From assembly GCA_014529385.2 (NCBI GenBank), contig CM043952.1, positions 152,379,557 to 152,443,556 of the forward strand: a stretch of 64,000 nt of DNA, given 5' to 3'. The notes under the pieces are model-generated. The model was not told the origin of the DNA. It did not search any database and worked only from the letters and a program-made list of their open reading frames with translations. Below, one piece after another: positions 22,720 through 31,494 of the stretch (within the stretch, counting starts at the first letter, position 1; each line of letters opens with the position of its first letter). The position numbers were made by a program, and so were the translations under genes. This DNA comes from Adiantum capillus-veneris (lineage: Eukaryota; Streptophyta; Polypodiopsida; Polypodiales; Pteridaceae).

Positions 22720-23220
22720 TTAGAAGCTGAACATATTTTGCCATACTTGGATAGACATTACCGGAACAACCGTATCTACAGGTAGCAAGGGTCCATACTG
22801 GGTCTCTGTAGTGTTCATGTCGTTGTTGCTCTCCTCTGCTTTATCTTCATAGTCATCATTCACATCTTCATCAGGGGTCTCCCCCATGGCTCTTTCTGCC
22901 TCATTCAAGGTTTCCTCCAAGGTCTTTTCCTCTCCCTTGGTTGATCGGCTTGCCTCATACATCCTTGCCTGATCCATATCAGTTTGCTCATCCCTAGGCT
23001 TGCTTTCCTAATCCATATCCTTTTGCTCATCTATAGGCCTGCTTTCCTCATCTTGGGTTTCAGCCATAGGCTCTTTTGGCTCCTCCACTGGCTGACTTGG
23101 CTCTTTCATTGTCTCCTCTGGTTGTACACTAGCACCTTCCATATGCTCATTTGACCTTTCCTCATCCTCGGCTCTTTCATCTTCTGCTGATATGACCCCC
23201 TCGGCCCGTTGTGATTCCAC
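22720..23220 (-). pseudogene. TE-1 unit B, acidic Glu-rich linker
   Basis: Two in-frame pieces (23,220-23,008 and 22,977-22,720), separated by a TAG near 23,008, encode a Glu/Asp-rich disordered segment with repeated 'DEQ.DMD' and 'EEP.EPM' motifs. A GTAATG donor after 'PVDTVVP' (about 22,760) would join it to the phosphatase exon. It lies between the protease and phosphatase exons on the same strand, so it is probably a flexible linker of one protein. No enzymatic motif is seen. Confidence 0.5.
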
Positions 23221-23436
23221 TGTATCGGATGCAGGGGTTTGTCATGGTGGCACGTCATGTTTTGTTAGATCAATAGTGCGGTCATCCAAGCCGCTATCTT
23301 CAAGCTCTCTGGGGCTAGACATAGTAAGCAGGTGTTGTATTAAACTTACCCGGTATCTTTGCAAATAATCATATGTGTAGTTTTTTAAAGCACTCTGCAA
23401 AATTGAAAGACCACATGGTGAGAATTCTTTTATAGA

Positions 23437-24390
23437 CTAAACCAAAACTAATTGAATGCATTGCCAAATGGGTACCTTAGTCATGAAAGGTTTTAATGCA
23501 AAGTAGCTTTGCAGGACATATTGCATGGAGAAGACATCTCCAGCCGCAAGAATTTCCATCGGTTTGATTTGGGACAGGTACATCTTTGATTGGGGCCTTG
23601 TATAGTTCATACCTTCCACATAGCTTGCCATAGGCAAGCAACAACCTCTTTATACAATTGCACAAAGCAATGTCAAGATGTTAGCATGAGGCTTCAAATT
23701 TACATGGATATCTATAAGAAACACTTTCTGATACAAAACACTTACAGCCTAATTTCAGGGTGGGTTCCTTTTATTGAATTGAACACCCACACTGCTGGTT
23801 GGTCAATATCAAGGCATATGAGACTCCAGTGATGGTTGTTCTCATATGGAAAGATGATGACAGTAACTTCCAGCATAGCAGAGTGGAGAAACCAACTCTC
23901 AAAGGTCCCAGATGGACTATTCTTTTGTCTAATAATCACTGAAATTTGTGGATCAAGAAGAAACACCTCTGTGTGGGTGTGCAGTGGGAGTTGACTTTTG
24001 ATCAGGCTGCAGAGACTCTACCTGAGTTAGCAAACCTATTATCTGAGTTTTCAAAGCTAGCAAGATAGTAACACTTACTTAAGACAAGCATAGATAATTG
24101 TGTCTGAAATCTGAGCATCTGGATTCTGCAATAAATTAATGTCCACTTTTTCCAGAGCTAGCTTTCTGGCTCCATCTACAAATGGTATCTCTGCAAGCAA
24201 ACCATCCTTCATTGAAAGTAGAGTTTCTTGATTGCTTGCCTCTATGGACAGGGTCACATTGCATTCTGTTTGCCTCTGGGACTCCACTACTACTTTTGCT
24301 TTCTCCTTAAGCTCTGCTTCTCTCATGTCCTCTGTTTGGCGAGCAATAGTCTCTGCCCTTGCCCTTGTATTCACATCATGTGTGACATCT
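23437..24390 (-). CDS. TE-1 unit B, Ulp1/C48-like cysteine protease exons
   Basis: Three exon-like segments fit the adenain/Ulp1 fold. (1) 24,375-24,078, a charged lead ending 'ISDTIIYACL' at a GTAAGTG donor. (2) 23,966-23,749, 'VFLLDPQ', then 'NNHHWSLICLDID' with the catalytic His at about 23,834, and 'WVFNSIKG', where Asn replaces the usual Asp; it ends at another GTAAGTG donor. (3) 23,665-23,455, 'VPNQTDGNSCGWRC' with the oxyanion Gln and catalytic Cys (23,546-23,548). Family members cleave SUMO or related modifiers, and some plant transposons carry them. The order and strand match a second, diverged protease at 50.9-51.4 kb. The TE function is unknown. Confidence 0.8.
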
Positions 24391-24409
24391 ACAACTATGA
24401 GTTATGGCA

Positions 24410-24904
24410 CTAGCTCTGGGGGTATAACAAAATTTCCCTCATTTTCTTATCCTTGCAGACATTGGGGACCAGTAGTTTGTCATACCTCCACCTTATTCTT
24501 TTCAGTGTCTCACTATCTTTGTCCATTATAGTAACCCTGTGGGCATGGGCTGCAACAATGGTCATGTCACTGAAGTACTCCAGTAGGAAGTCCTTTGCTG
24601 CTTCTTGTAGAGCCATTAATGACACCACCTTCCACCTTTTGGTGCCCCAGGTAGCTTCATCACATATGGACCTCACCATCCTCTGGAAGGGCATCTTTGG
24701 TATGCATAAATCTACACATTTCTGTGCCTTTCTGATTTCTCTGAAAAGTCCCATGCAGGTTTGTAACTTCTTCATCCTTGGCCCTTTCAGAATTTTATTT
24801 GGTTTTCCATGTCTTTTCTTTGGGGTTGCAGATCTGCTACTTGCTTTAGATGCTAATCCTGGTCCCTTGCCTGCCTTCCTTGCAGTGGCTTTTGTTCTAG
24901 CCAT
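24410..24904 (-). CDS. TE-1 unit B, CENH3-like histone H3
   Basis: The frame starts at ATG 24,904-24,902 with 'MARTKATARKAGKG', an H3-like tail keeping K4, R8 and K9 but with Ala at positions 5 and 10. The fold follows: alphaN 'LFREIRKAQKCVDLCIPK' (residues 53-70), alpha1 'MPFQRMVRSI', loop 1 one residue longer than in H3, then 'RWKVVSLMALQEAAKDFLLE' (alpha2), and 'HAHRVTIMDKD' with 'TLKRIRW' (L2-alpha3, 120-139). The longer loop 1, 'RW' and 'DFL..YFSD' resemble centromeric H3 more than canonical H3. The last 25 residues are non-histone, so an unresolved donor probably joins this exon to the protease exons. No internal stop. It is the first unit of the minus-strand series, next to an 82-bp palindrome. 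Confidence 0.85.
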   Translation of the reverse strand: MARTKATARKAGKGPGLASKASSRSATPKKRHGKPNKILKGPRMKKLQTCMGLFREIRKAQKCVDLCIPKMPFQRMVRSICDEATWGTKRWKVVSLMALQEAAKDFLLEYFSDMTIVAAHAHRVTIMDKDSETLKRIRWRYDKLLVPNVCKDKKMREILLYPQS

Positions 24905-24927
24905 TTCACTGAACACAAAAAGAAGAG

Positions 24928-24940
<13 letters not shown>

Positions 24941-24960
<20 letters not shown>

Positions 24961-25001
24961 TTTCTATAGCTTAGCATATTTAAATATGCTAAGCTATAGA
25001 A

Positions 25002-25022
<21 letters not shown>
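24941..25022. promoter_or_regulatory. 82-bp perfect palindrome upstream of the histone ORF
   Basis: It is centred between 24,981 and 24,982. The inner 46 bases are non-repetitive (left half CCTTTCTATAGCTTAGC then ATATTT, mirrored exactly). They are extended by (CT)n on the left and (GA)n on the right. It lies about 37 bases before the histone ATG and can form a long hairpin or cruciform. Its role (promoter, replication, insulator) is unknown. Confidence 0.8.
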
Positions 25023-25057
<35 letters not shown>

Positions 25058-25066
25058 AGAGCCCAT

Positions 25067-25127
25067 TACTAAAGGCGCGCGTGGAGCACGTTTTTACCTC
25101 AACAAACACCTCCGCGCGCTGTTAGTA
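25067..25127. repeat. GC-rich hairpin 1 (TACTAAAGGCGCGC family)
   Basis: The 5' arm TACTAAAGGCGCGCGTGGAG pairs imperfectly with a 3' arm CTCCGCGCGCTGTTAGTA across a 22-base AT-richer loop. Confidence 0.7.
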
Positions 25128-25200
25128 TAAGGTAAAAGAAATACACACACACACTCTCTCTCTCTCTATAACAATCAGACATACACTGGTCAATGCACAG

Positions 25201-25259
25201 TACTAACGGCGCGCATAGAGACATGCACACCGGTTATGCCTCTCTAAGTGCGCCTTTGG

Positions 25260-25262
<3 letters not shown>
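25201..25262. repeat. GC-rich hairpin 2
   Basis: The 5' arm TACTAACGGCGCGCATAGAG pairs with the 3' arm CTCTAAGTGCGCCTTTGGTA. It begins with the same TACTAA.GGCGCGC core as hairpin 1. Confidence 0.7.
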
Positions 25263-25317
<55 letters not shown>

Positions 25318-25408
25318 TGTGTGTGTGTGTGTGTGTGCCTGTATTTGTGTGTGTGTGTGTGTGTAAGTTATATTTGTGTGTGTGTGTGTGTGTTTGTGAT
25401 TTGTGATT

Positions 25409-25439
<31 letters not shown>

Positions 25440-25461
25440 TTTATATGTGTGTCTGTGTGTT

Positions 25462-25497
<36 letters not shown>

Positions 25498-25647
25498 TGA
25501 CTGTTTGTGTGGGTTGTTTGTTAAGACTGAGCTTGGTACTGTGACAGAAACAGAGATAGAGAGATAGAGGCAAAGGCAGAGGGAGAGGCAGACCTTCGTT
25601 ATGTCAATGGGTCCGCTTGCTGTCGGAGACGCAGACGACGGCTCTTG

Positions 25648-25714
<67 letters not shown>

Positions 25715-25908
25715 ACTCACTCTCTTTCACGAGGTGTGGTTTTTCTCTCTCTTGACCTCTATATATGACGTACAAAAGTATACGGTCTCAATAATGACCG
25801 CACGTGTGACAACATGCAAATATACTCTAATTTATAGTGACACGTGGGGCGCCGCCGTGTGTATGCGTTATAAGTGTGATTTTGAGAGAGAGAAAGAGAG
25901 AGAGAGCA

Positions 25909-25981
<73 letters not shown>

Positions 25982-26420
25982 TAGAGAAGAGAGAGAGAGT
26001 GATAAAGAGAGAGAGAGAGAGAGTGATAGAGAGACAGAGAGAACAGATTGTGAGAGAGATAGAGAGAGGGAGAGACACAGATTGAGAGAGAGATAGAGAG
26101 AGGGACTCCTTACTCTCAGAGAGAGAGAGAGGGAGGGAGAGAGACAGAGTCAGTTTGACACACAAAAAGCAATGGAGGAGACACCTCCCTTGGATTTCCT
26201 GCAAACCCCACCAACAAAAGGTGATCTCTCACTCTTTCTCTCTGTATTTCCAACAGTTGGTACAAATTGTGTGTGTGTGTGTCTAAACAAAGAAAAACCC
26301 AGACTGTTGTTCAACACACACACCTCAACACATACTTCCATAGACAGAGACACACACACACACATACACACAGACACACACAAAGAGATATAAACATTCT
26401 CTCTCTCCCTCCCCTCTCTG
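25263..26420. repeat. compound microsatellite block
   Basis: (GA)n, (TG)n, (CT)n and then again (GA)n tracts alternate over more than a kilobase. The ORFs here translate to Ser-Leu, Arg-Glu, Cys-Val or Thr-His repeats and are not genes. A short non-repetitive island at about 25,740-25,880 holds no recognisable gene. Confidence 0.9.
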
Positions 26421-26427
26421 TCCCCGT

Positions 26428-26488
26428 TACTAACGGCGCGTAGAGCCAACCAAACACTGGCTCCAGCTCTCTCCGCGCGCCTATAGTA
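26428..26488. repeat. GC-rich hairpin 3
   Basis: The 5' arm TACTAACGGCGCGTAGAG pairs with the 3' arm CTCCGCGCGCCTATAGTA. Confidence 0.7.
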
Positions 26489-26544
26489 TAGTTATGACTC
26501 TCTCAAAAGGCACGTTTACATCTTTACGCGTCTTTCCCTCAATT

Positions 26545-26606
26545 GCGCTTAAGGCGCGCGTAGAGAGTTGCAAAAGGCACGTTTTCGTCCTTGCGCGCCT
26601 TTAGTA
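26545..26606. repeat. GC-rich hairpin 4
   Basis: The 5' arm CTTAAGGCGCGCGTAGAGAG pairs with the 3' arm TTGCGCGCCTTTAGTA. A decayed direct copy of the AAAAGGCACGTTT...GCGTCTTT half lies just upstream (26,507-26,535). Confidence 0.65.
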
Positions 26607-26620
26607 CAAATAGACACATA

Positions 26621-26621
<1 letters not shown>

Positions 26622-26689
<68 letters not shown>

Positions 26690-26766
26690 TCTATGTGTAT
26701 TTTTTTAGTGTTCTTTGGAGAGAGAGAGACTATGTGTGTTTTTGTTTGTGCTTTGGTGAGAGACAG

Positions 26767-26805
<39 letters not shown>

Positions 26806-26886
26806 TATTTATTTATTTATTTATATCTAGTTGGAGAGAGAGAGAGAGAGACTATGTGTGTTTTTGTTTGTGCTTTGGTGAGAGAC

Positions 26887-26947
<61 letters not shown>

Positions 26948-26975
26948 TACATATATATATATATTTATATCTATC

Positions 26976-27013
<38 letters not shown>
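26622..27013. repeat. (GA)n/(AT)n block with tandem duplication
   Basis: A unit of about 120-140 bases, 'CTATGTGTGTTTTTGTTTGTG' followed by GAGAGACAG(AT)n, occurs twice (26,729- and 26,850-). The translated ORFs are microsatellite artefacts. Confidence 0.9.
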
Positions 27014-27016
<3 letters not shown>

Positions 27017-27053
27017 GTCATGTTTCCTGATGAATAGGATTAAGGTCCAGTAG

Positions 27054-28364
27054 GCAGAAGAGGCTGAAACCAGATCCAGAGCTTGTGCCAGGATTTCAAC
27101 CCTTGCAGGCTCAGTTGCTTAATGTATCTGCCAAAAGAACTGTTGACTTTTGTCAGGACATATCTGAAGAAAAGTCAATTGGTGAAGATCAATCAGAGAG
27201 GTCACTAGGGCAAGAGGATCCCTCACCCTACAAGGTTGTGGTGCCCTGTACAGTACTTCTGAAGAAAAATACAAGAAAGAGGAATATAGACTTCTCAGAT
27301 GATGCAGATGTGCTAGAAAGTAGTCCCTGTGCAACTAAATGTAAAGACAAAGAGGATGTGTCTTCTCTGGAAGACCCAGCTGCAACTGATGAGAGGCTTT
27401 TTGATTTTGCAGCATCTTGTGGTGCTGGGGACAAGTTTGATCTAGTTCATTCTATGTTTAATCCAAAGTTTGACATTGAAGACCTGTTAGCTCAGCACAG
27501 TAATTTCTTGCAGTCCTACAGAGATAAGTTTGAAGTGATGGTGCAGGTAGGGAGGGTTGTTCTGCCTACTATGACTCTTGTGCATTTAAATGACTGTGGT
27601 GGAAAGGGACAGTGACTGAAGAAGTATAGGGAATTACCACCTTCTTGCCAACATTCAGCCTGCCCTTTGCATCAAAAAGAATGCAAACTCATTCAGGAAG
27701 CCTTTGGCTTTATGATTTACCTGAACAGCCTGTTTGGATTCCTCATGCAGAATGCTGATGAGGTGTTAGAGGAGCAGGATGTAGCACCAGAAGAGGAATG
27801 CGAGGAGACAACTCATATACAAGAAGTCGAGGAGGTTGAAGACACAGTCGACCTTGTGGTTGAGGCAATTGAAGTACAAAGAAGTAAGATGCTCTCTGTG
27901 AAAACCACAGAAATCAAACTTCCATTGGATGTCAGTAACTTCACTGAGAAGCATGCTCAGATGATGTTGCCTGCTGTGCCTGACTTCAGGATTGGAGACA
28001 GTACCTATATCTTCTTACATGATGTGCAAAGTGTCTTTTATTTAAGGGAGGATTTCTCCCTGGCTATTATTTCCAGAGTCCAAGAGGAGAGGAGTGGATT
28101 TGTTTCAGAGGATAGTAGTGATGATGAGGCAATGGAAACATCCAGCAATCCAATGGAATGCCTTCGAAGATGCTTTGAGAAAGCTGAAAAATACAAGGAG
28201 ACACTACCTGATGAAGCCACCTTCCAAGAAATAAGACAAAGCCTAAGACCATCAACAAGTAACAAAGAAGTGGAGGATTGGTTTAACCATTCAGGTCAGG
28301 GGTCAACTACATCTGTAGACTTGTGGCAAGAAAACCTCTTTCTGCAGGATGAGAGCTTCATGGT

Positions 28365-28454
<90 letters not shown>

Positions 28455-28905
28455 ACTTCTGACATGGTATGTGCAGTCTTGGATTGCTGACAAGGATGAC
28501 TTCCTTCGGCGACGGACTCGAGAGTATCGAGGAAGGGATGCGGCCCTAGTGCAGTACCTTTCAAAGCTTTGCGAGTCGCCGATAGTAGTTTTTCACAATT
28601 CCATGTCACAAGAGGGTTCAATAGCAACTTACACATTCAAGACACTATCACGCTTCTTGGGTGGACCGGTGCTGCCCAAAAGTGCAGATAAAGTCATTCT
28701 TGTGGACAAAGTGTTTGCTAGAGATTGTTTTGGTTACTGCCCGGGCTATACAGGTGGTCGGGCAGCATATTACTACACCTACACAGCAATGGCACTAGCT
28801 CTTGGTAGACAAAACCCAGATGAACTTTTAGAGTATGGCAAACATCTCATGATTCGTTACAAGGGTGACGTGCCAAAAAACAAAATTGAACCTTCAAAAT
28901 CTTGA
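27054..28905 (+). pseudogene. TE-1 unit C, unrecognised protein
   Basis: A frame open from about 27,054 (after a CCAGTAG acceptor-like site; no in-frame ATG nearby) runs to a phase-0 GT donor at 28,363. It resumes at 28,477 after GTGCAG. The intron consists largely of (CT)n, so the apparent Ser-Leu run is not protein. One in-frame TGA at 27,613-27,615 interrupts exon 1, just before a Cys/His-rich stretch 'SCQHSACPLHQKEC'. The middle is acidic. The C-terminus ('LRRRTREYRGRDAALVQYL', 'YCPGYTGGRAAYYYTYTAMA') is more ordered. I do not recognise a family. The copy at 62,008-63,866 has identical exons and the same TGA. Confidence 0.6.
28363..28476 (+). other. intron of unit C with (CT)n polypyrimidine tract
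   Basis: GTAACT at 28,363 and GTGCAG ending at 28,476 join 'DESFM' to 'SWIADKDDF' in phase 0. The equivalent intron in the other arm (62,437-62,557) is seven bases longer because of microsatellite length change. Confidence 0.7.
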
Positions 28906-28994
28906 TACACTTCAAGTAGCAATTGTATAAGATCATGTATTATATAAATTTTGTACAATGTCATCCACTCAGAGTATCTTTCTCCACTTGTGAT

Positions 28995-31294
28995 TCACAT
29001 ACACCATTGTCTCTCTCCACCTTCCTTGACTTTCACGAGCTCCGGAGTTGTTGTACGCCATTGATCTTTGTCGTGGTCTTTGACTGCAATATGTAGCTTT
29101 TTCCAGCTCTGATACTCTACCTTGCTAACATAAGATGTGTTATATATTTTTCCATGTTTTGTTAGCTTTGGATCTCTTGTACCTTGGGGCTTAGATAAAA
29201 ACCTCCGTGCCTTCACCCCACCGATGGATGGTTTGCATGGGACATCCTTCTCAGCAGTTGATCTCTTTTCATCCCGCTGGATTTTCACATTGCCACCATG
29301 AAACCCCATATCGGACAGTACCATTTCTAAGCACTACAGGGCTACTTGTCGTTCTGCGGAGTTCTTAATCTTCCAAGCAAACCCGATGTATAAGTAGACC
29401 AATTTCTCCACAATTCTACAAAGGGTATGCATTGTACAAATGTGGACATTCACAAGTGGTATTTTCAAAACTGGTCGAAAAGCAGGATCCTCAATGTGAC
29501 GTGTTGGAGCTTTTCTCCACCACTTTGGGTCCATGACCTTTGCAGGCTCCATGCAGAACAAACACGGTGACTTTGCCATTGCACCCATTCCACAATTATA
29601 CATGCACTTTAATGTTTTGAGGTCACCTGCAAGATGCCACTGAACTTGAAAGTCTCCCCTTCCATCTAGACGTAGTACCTCTCCCTGGTTAGTCTGTCGA
29701 TCAATCACCTCCGGAATATTAGTTCGATGGAACACCCAATATAGAATCTCATGATCTTCTTTCTTTACCTGCAACACAAAATAAATGAGACTTAAGTAGA
29801 TGTGAACATTTGAGCTTACCTGAGAATCTCGCTTACCTCAAACGCACCAAGCCACCATATGTTAGATTCTGATTGAACACTAAAATATAAAGGATCATCA
29901 CTGGGACACTTTGAGAGGGCTCTATTCATTAAAGTAATAGTAACACGCTCTAGCTTTTTCTCTTTAACAAGCTCACACTCATCCAGTTTTAACACAAAAT
30001 GTAATACCCCACGTGACTCTTCAAATGTGATGTTGTAAAACTCCACCATTCTCTTCTGTAATATCCGCAGGTCCATAAAAATATTGTTGAACTCATCATA
30101 TGCCATGTTTGCTCCATGGCCACTGTAAGTTGCTTTAATATGAAAGGGCTGTCCAAGATAGTCTCCCTGTGCCTCGTTAAGCTGAAGCCTCTCTTTCCAA
30201 ACACTTGAGGCTGATGGTAGAAGTTTGGATTTTATACCCTTCCTAACAAAGATGGATGAGACAGACTTTTGGATAGCCGAATATCCTCTTTTGCTTACAC
30301 CAAGTGAATCAAGTGTGCCTTGTATCTCTTTTGCAGGCACTGAGTTCTCTGAAATAAAGCGGTCCACTACATTTCGTTGTAGGACCTTAAGCTTCTTGTC
30401 ATGTACTATATTTACTGCCAGGCTTCTACTTATAAGTGGCTTCAATCTCTTTTCTATATTGGCTTTGGGGTCAATGTTTTCCTTGTCAGGATAGATTGAA
30501 TCTCTACATGAAGACAATGCATAAGTAAATAACAGAAAATTTGCTTCACTAACACTATTTAGGCACATGAAAGCAATGCATAACAAGAACAAACAAAAAG
30601 ATTACTTAACTAAGACAATGTAGCCAACCAAGAATCATCACCTTAATGCTCAGATTCTTTTCTTGAGACCTCCTGATGCAACCTGCAATGTTTCAAGATT
30701 GCGCAATTTCTTCTTTCGGATACGACCACCCAAGATGGTGTCCTTCATTTGACAACTTCGCACCTTTCCTTTCAGTTCTTGTACCTCTGTTTTATGTTGC
30801 AAAATGGTAACCTGATCTGTAGAATGTAAATGTGAAAGGCGAACCATCTCACATTGTTGAGCTTGGAGAATGCTCTTGTAAGTTTCAGCTTCTCTTGTAA
30901 GAGATTTACAATAACCTAGAAGGCCCTTTTCTCCATCACCAGCAAAGGTCAATAAGCTTGTAGGATTGACAAACGGTGGAGACACATTAGTCATTGGATT
31001 CTTAGGGTAGAGAGAGCCTCTTGTCCAGATATCTATGTGTTTAGCTCCCTGAGCTCTGAGCGTGTCTATGGAAGCGGGAGGTATATGTGTGTTTGTTTTA
31101 CTGTGCTTAATCAATGGTTGGTACTCATTGTCCAAATCAATGTGAAGGTGATATTTGGCTCGTTTCTGGGTAACATTTGTGCCATTTGAGGAGTGCGCCA
31201 TTAGCCAAATGTGCAGGTTTAATGGAAAGTGAATAGCGGCTGCGCCTTCGTCCCTCCATGTTAGCCTCATTCCCTCCATATTGACGAGGTTCAT
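28995..31294 (-). pseudogene. TE-1 unit D, three-exon transposase candidate
   Basis: Exons 31,294-30,642, 30,503-29,837 and 29,768-28,995 join at GT-AG sites with matching phases ('ALR|DSIYPD', 'GAFE|VKKED'), giving about 697 codons. Exon 1 has an N-terminal segment, then a coiled coil with a basic end ('GGRIRKKKLR'). Exon 2 has 'VLHFVLKLDECEL'. Exon 3 has 'HLAGDLKTLKCMYNCGMGAM' followed by a 'CLFC' cysteine pair, 'MHTLCRIVEKLVYLYI' and 'AERQVAL'. The Asp/Asp/Glu spacing suggests an RNase H-fold transposase; this is inference from layout. Stops: TGA at 30,650-30,652 (CGA in the other copy) and TAG at 29,334-29,336 (in both). Its position beside a TIR fits a transposase. Confidence 0.6.
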
Positions 31295-31461
31295 TCAATG
31301 CAACTGAAAAGAGGATTATCCCTCAATCACTACGAACGAATGTTCAGAAGAGTAAGGAATCTACTTAAAGTACACTTTTTGAACTTTTACTATGAAAGAC
31401 CCAGCTCTTTTATTTGCCATTTTTTCTAGAGAGAGAGTGCAAAAAATACGTTTTCTTAGAA

Positions 31462-31494
31462 GGCCCTCCAAATGACCTCCGAAATTTCCTAATG
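31462..31494 (-). repeat. TE-1 right TIR
   Basis: Reverse complement of the left TIR with one change. The same terminus recurs at 59,419-59,451 in the second copy. Confidence 0.85.

Larger units (their letters stand above)
20239..31494. mobile_element. TE-1: 11.26-kb TIR DNA element with cargo genes
   Basis: It is bounded by 33-bp inverted termini with one mismatch. It holds four transcription units (A+, B-, C+, D-) and a microsatellite- and hairpin-rich centre. Unit D is the transposase candidate. The left end abuts Copia-BC; the right end abuts a Gypsy-2 3' LTR fragment (31,495-32,438). The two flanks differ, so no target duplication brackets the element itself. A second copy starts at 59,419 in reverse orientation with the identical Gypsy-2 junction. 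I cannot place it in a named superfamily. A Ulp1-type protease also occurs in some known plant and KDZ/Zisupton-type transposons, which makes that cargo unsurprising; the histone is not something I know from them. Confidence 0.75.

Noticed and set aside
24410-24904. Histone ORF as an ordinary host H3 gene or recent H3 pseudogene
   Set aside because: It is strongly diverged from canonical H3, has a longer loop 1 and a novel C-terminal extension, and has no stop codon; its TE context and neighbouring exons fit cargo better.
25244-26204. Long ORFs of Ser-Leu, Arg-Glu, Thr-His and Cys-Val repeats
   Set aside because: They are translations of (CT)n, (GA)n and (CA/TG)n microsatellites without any other sequence signal.
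28363-28476. Ser-Leu repeat domain in the unit C protein
   Set aside because: Good GT and CAG sites flank the tract in phase and the tract length differs between the two arms, so it is better read as an intron.
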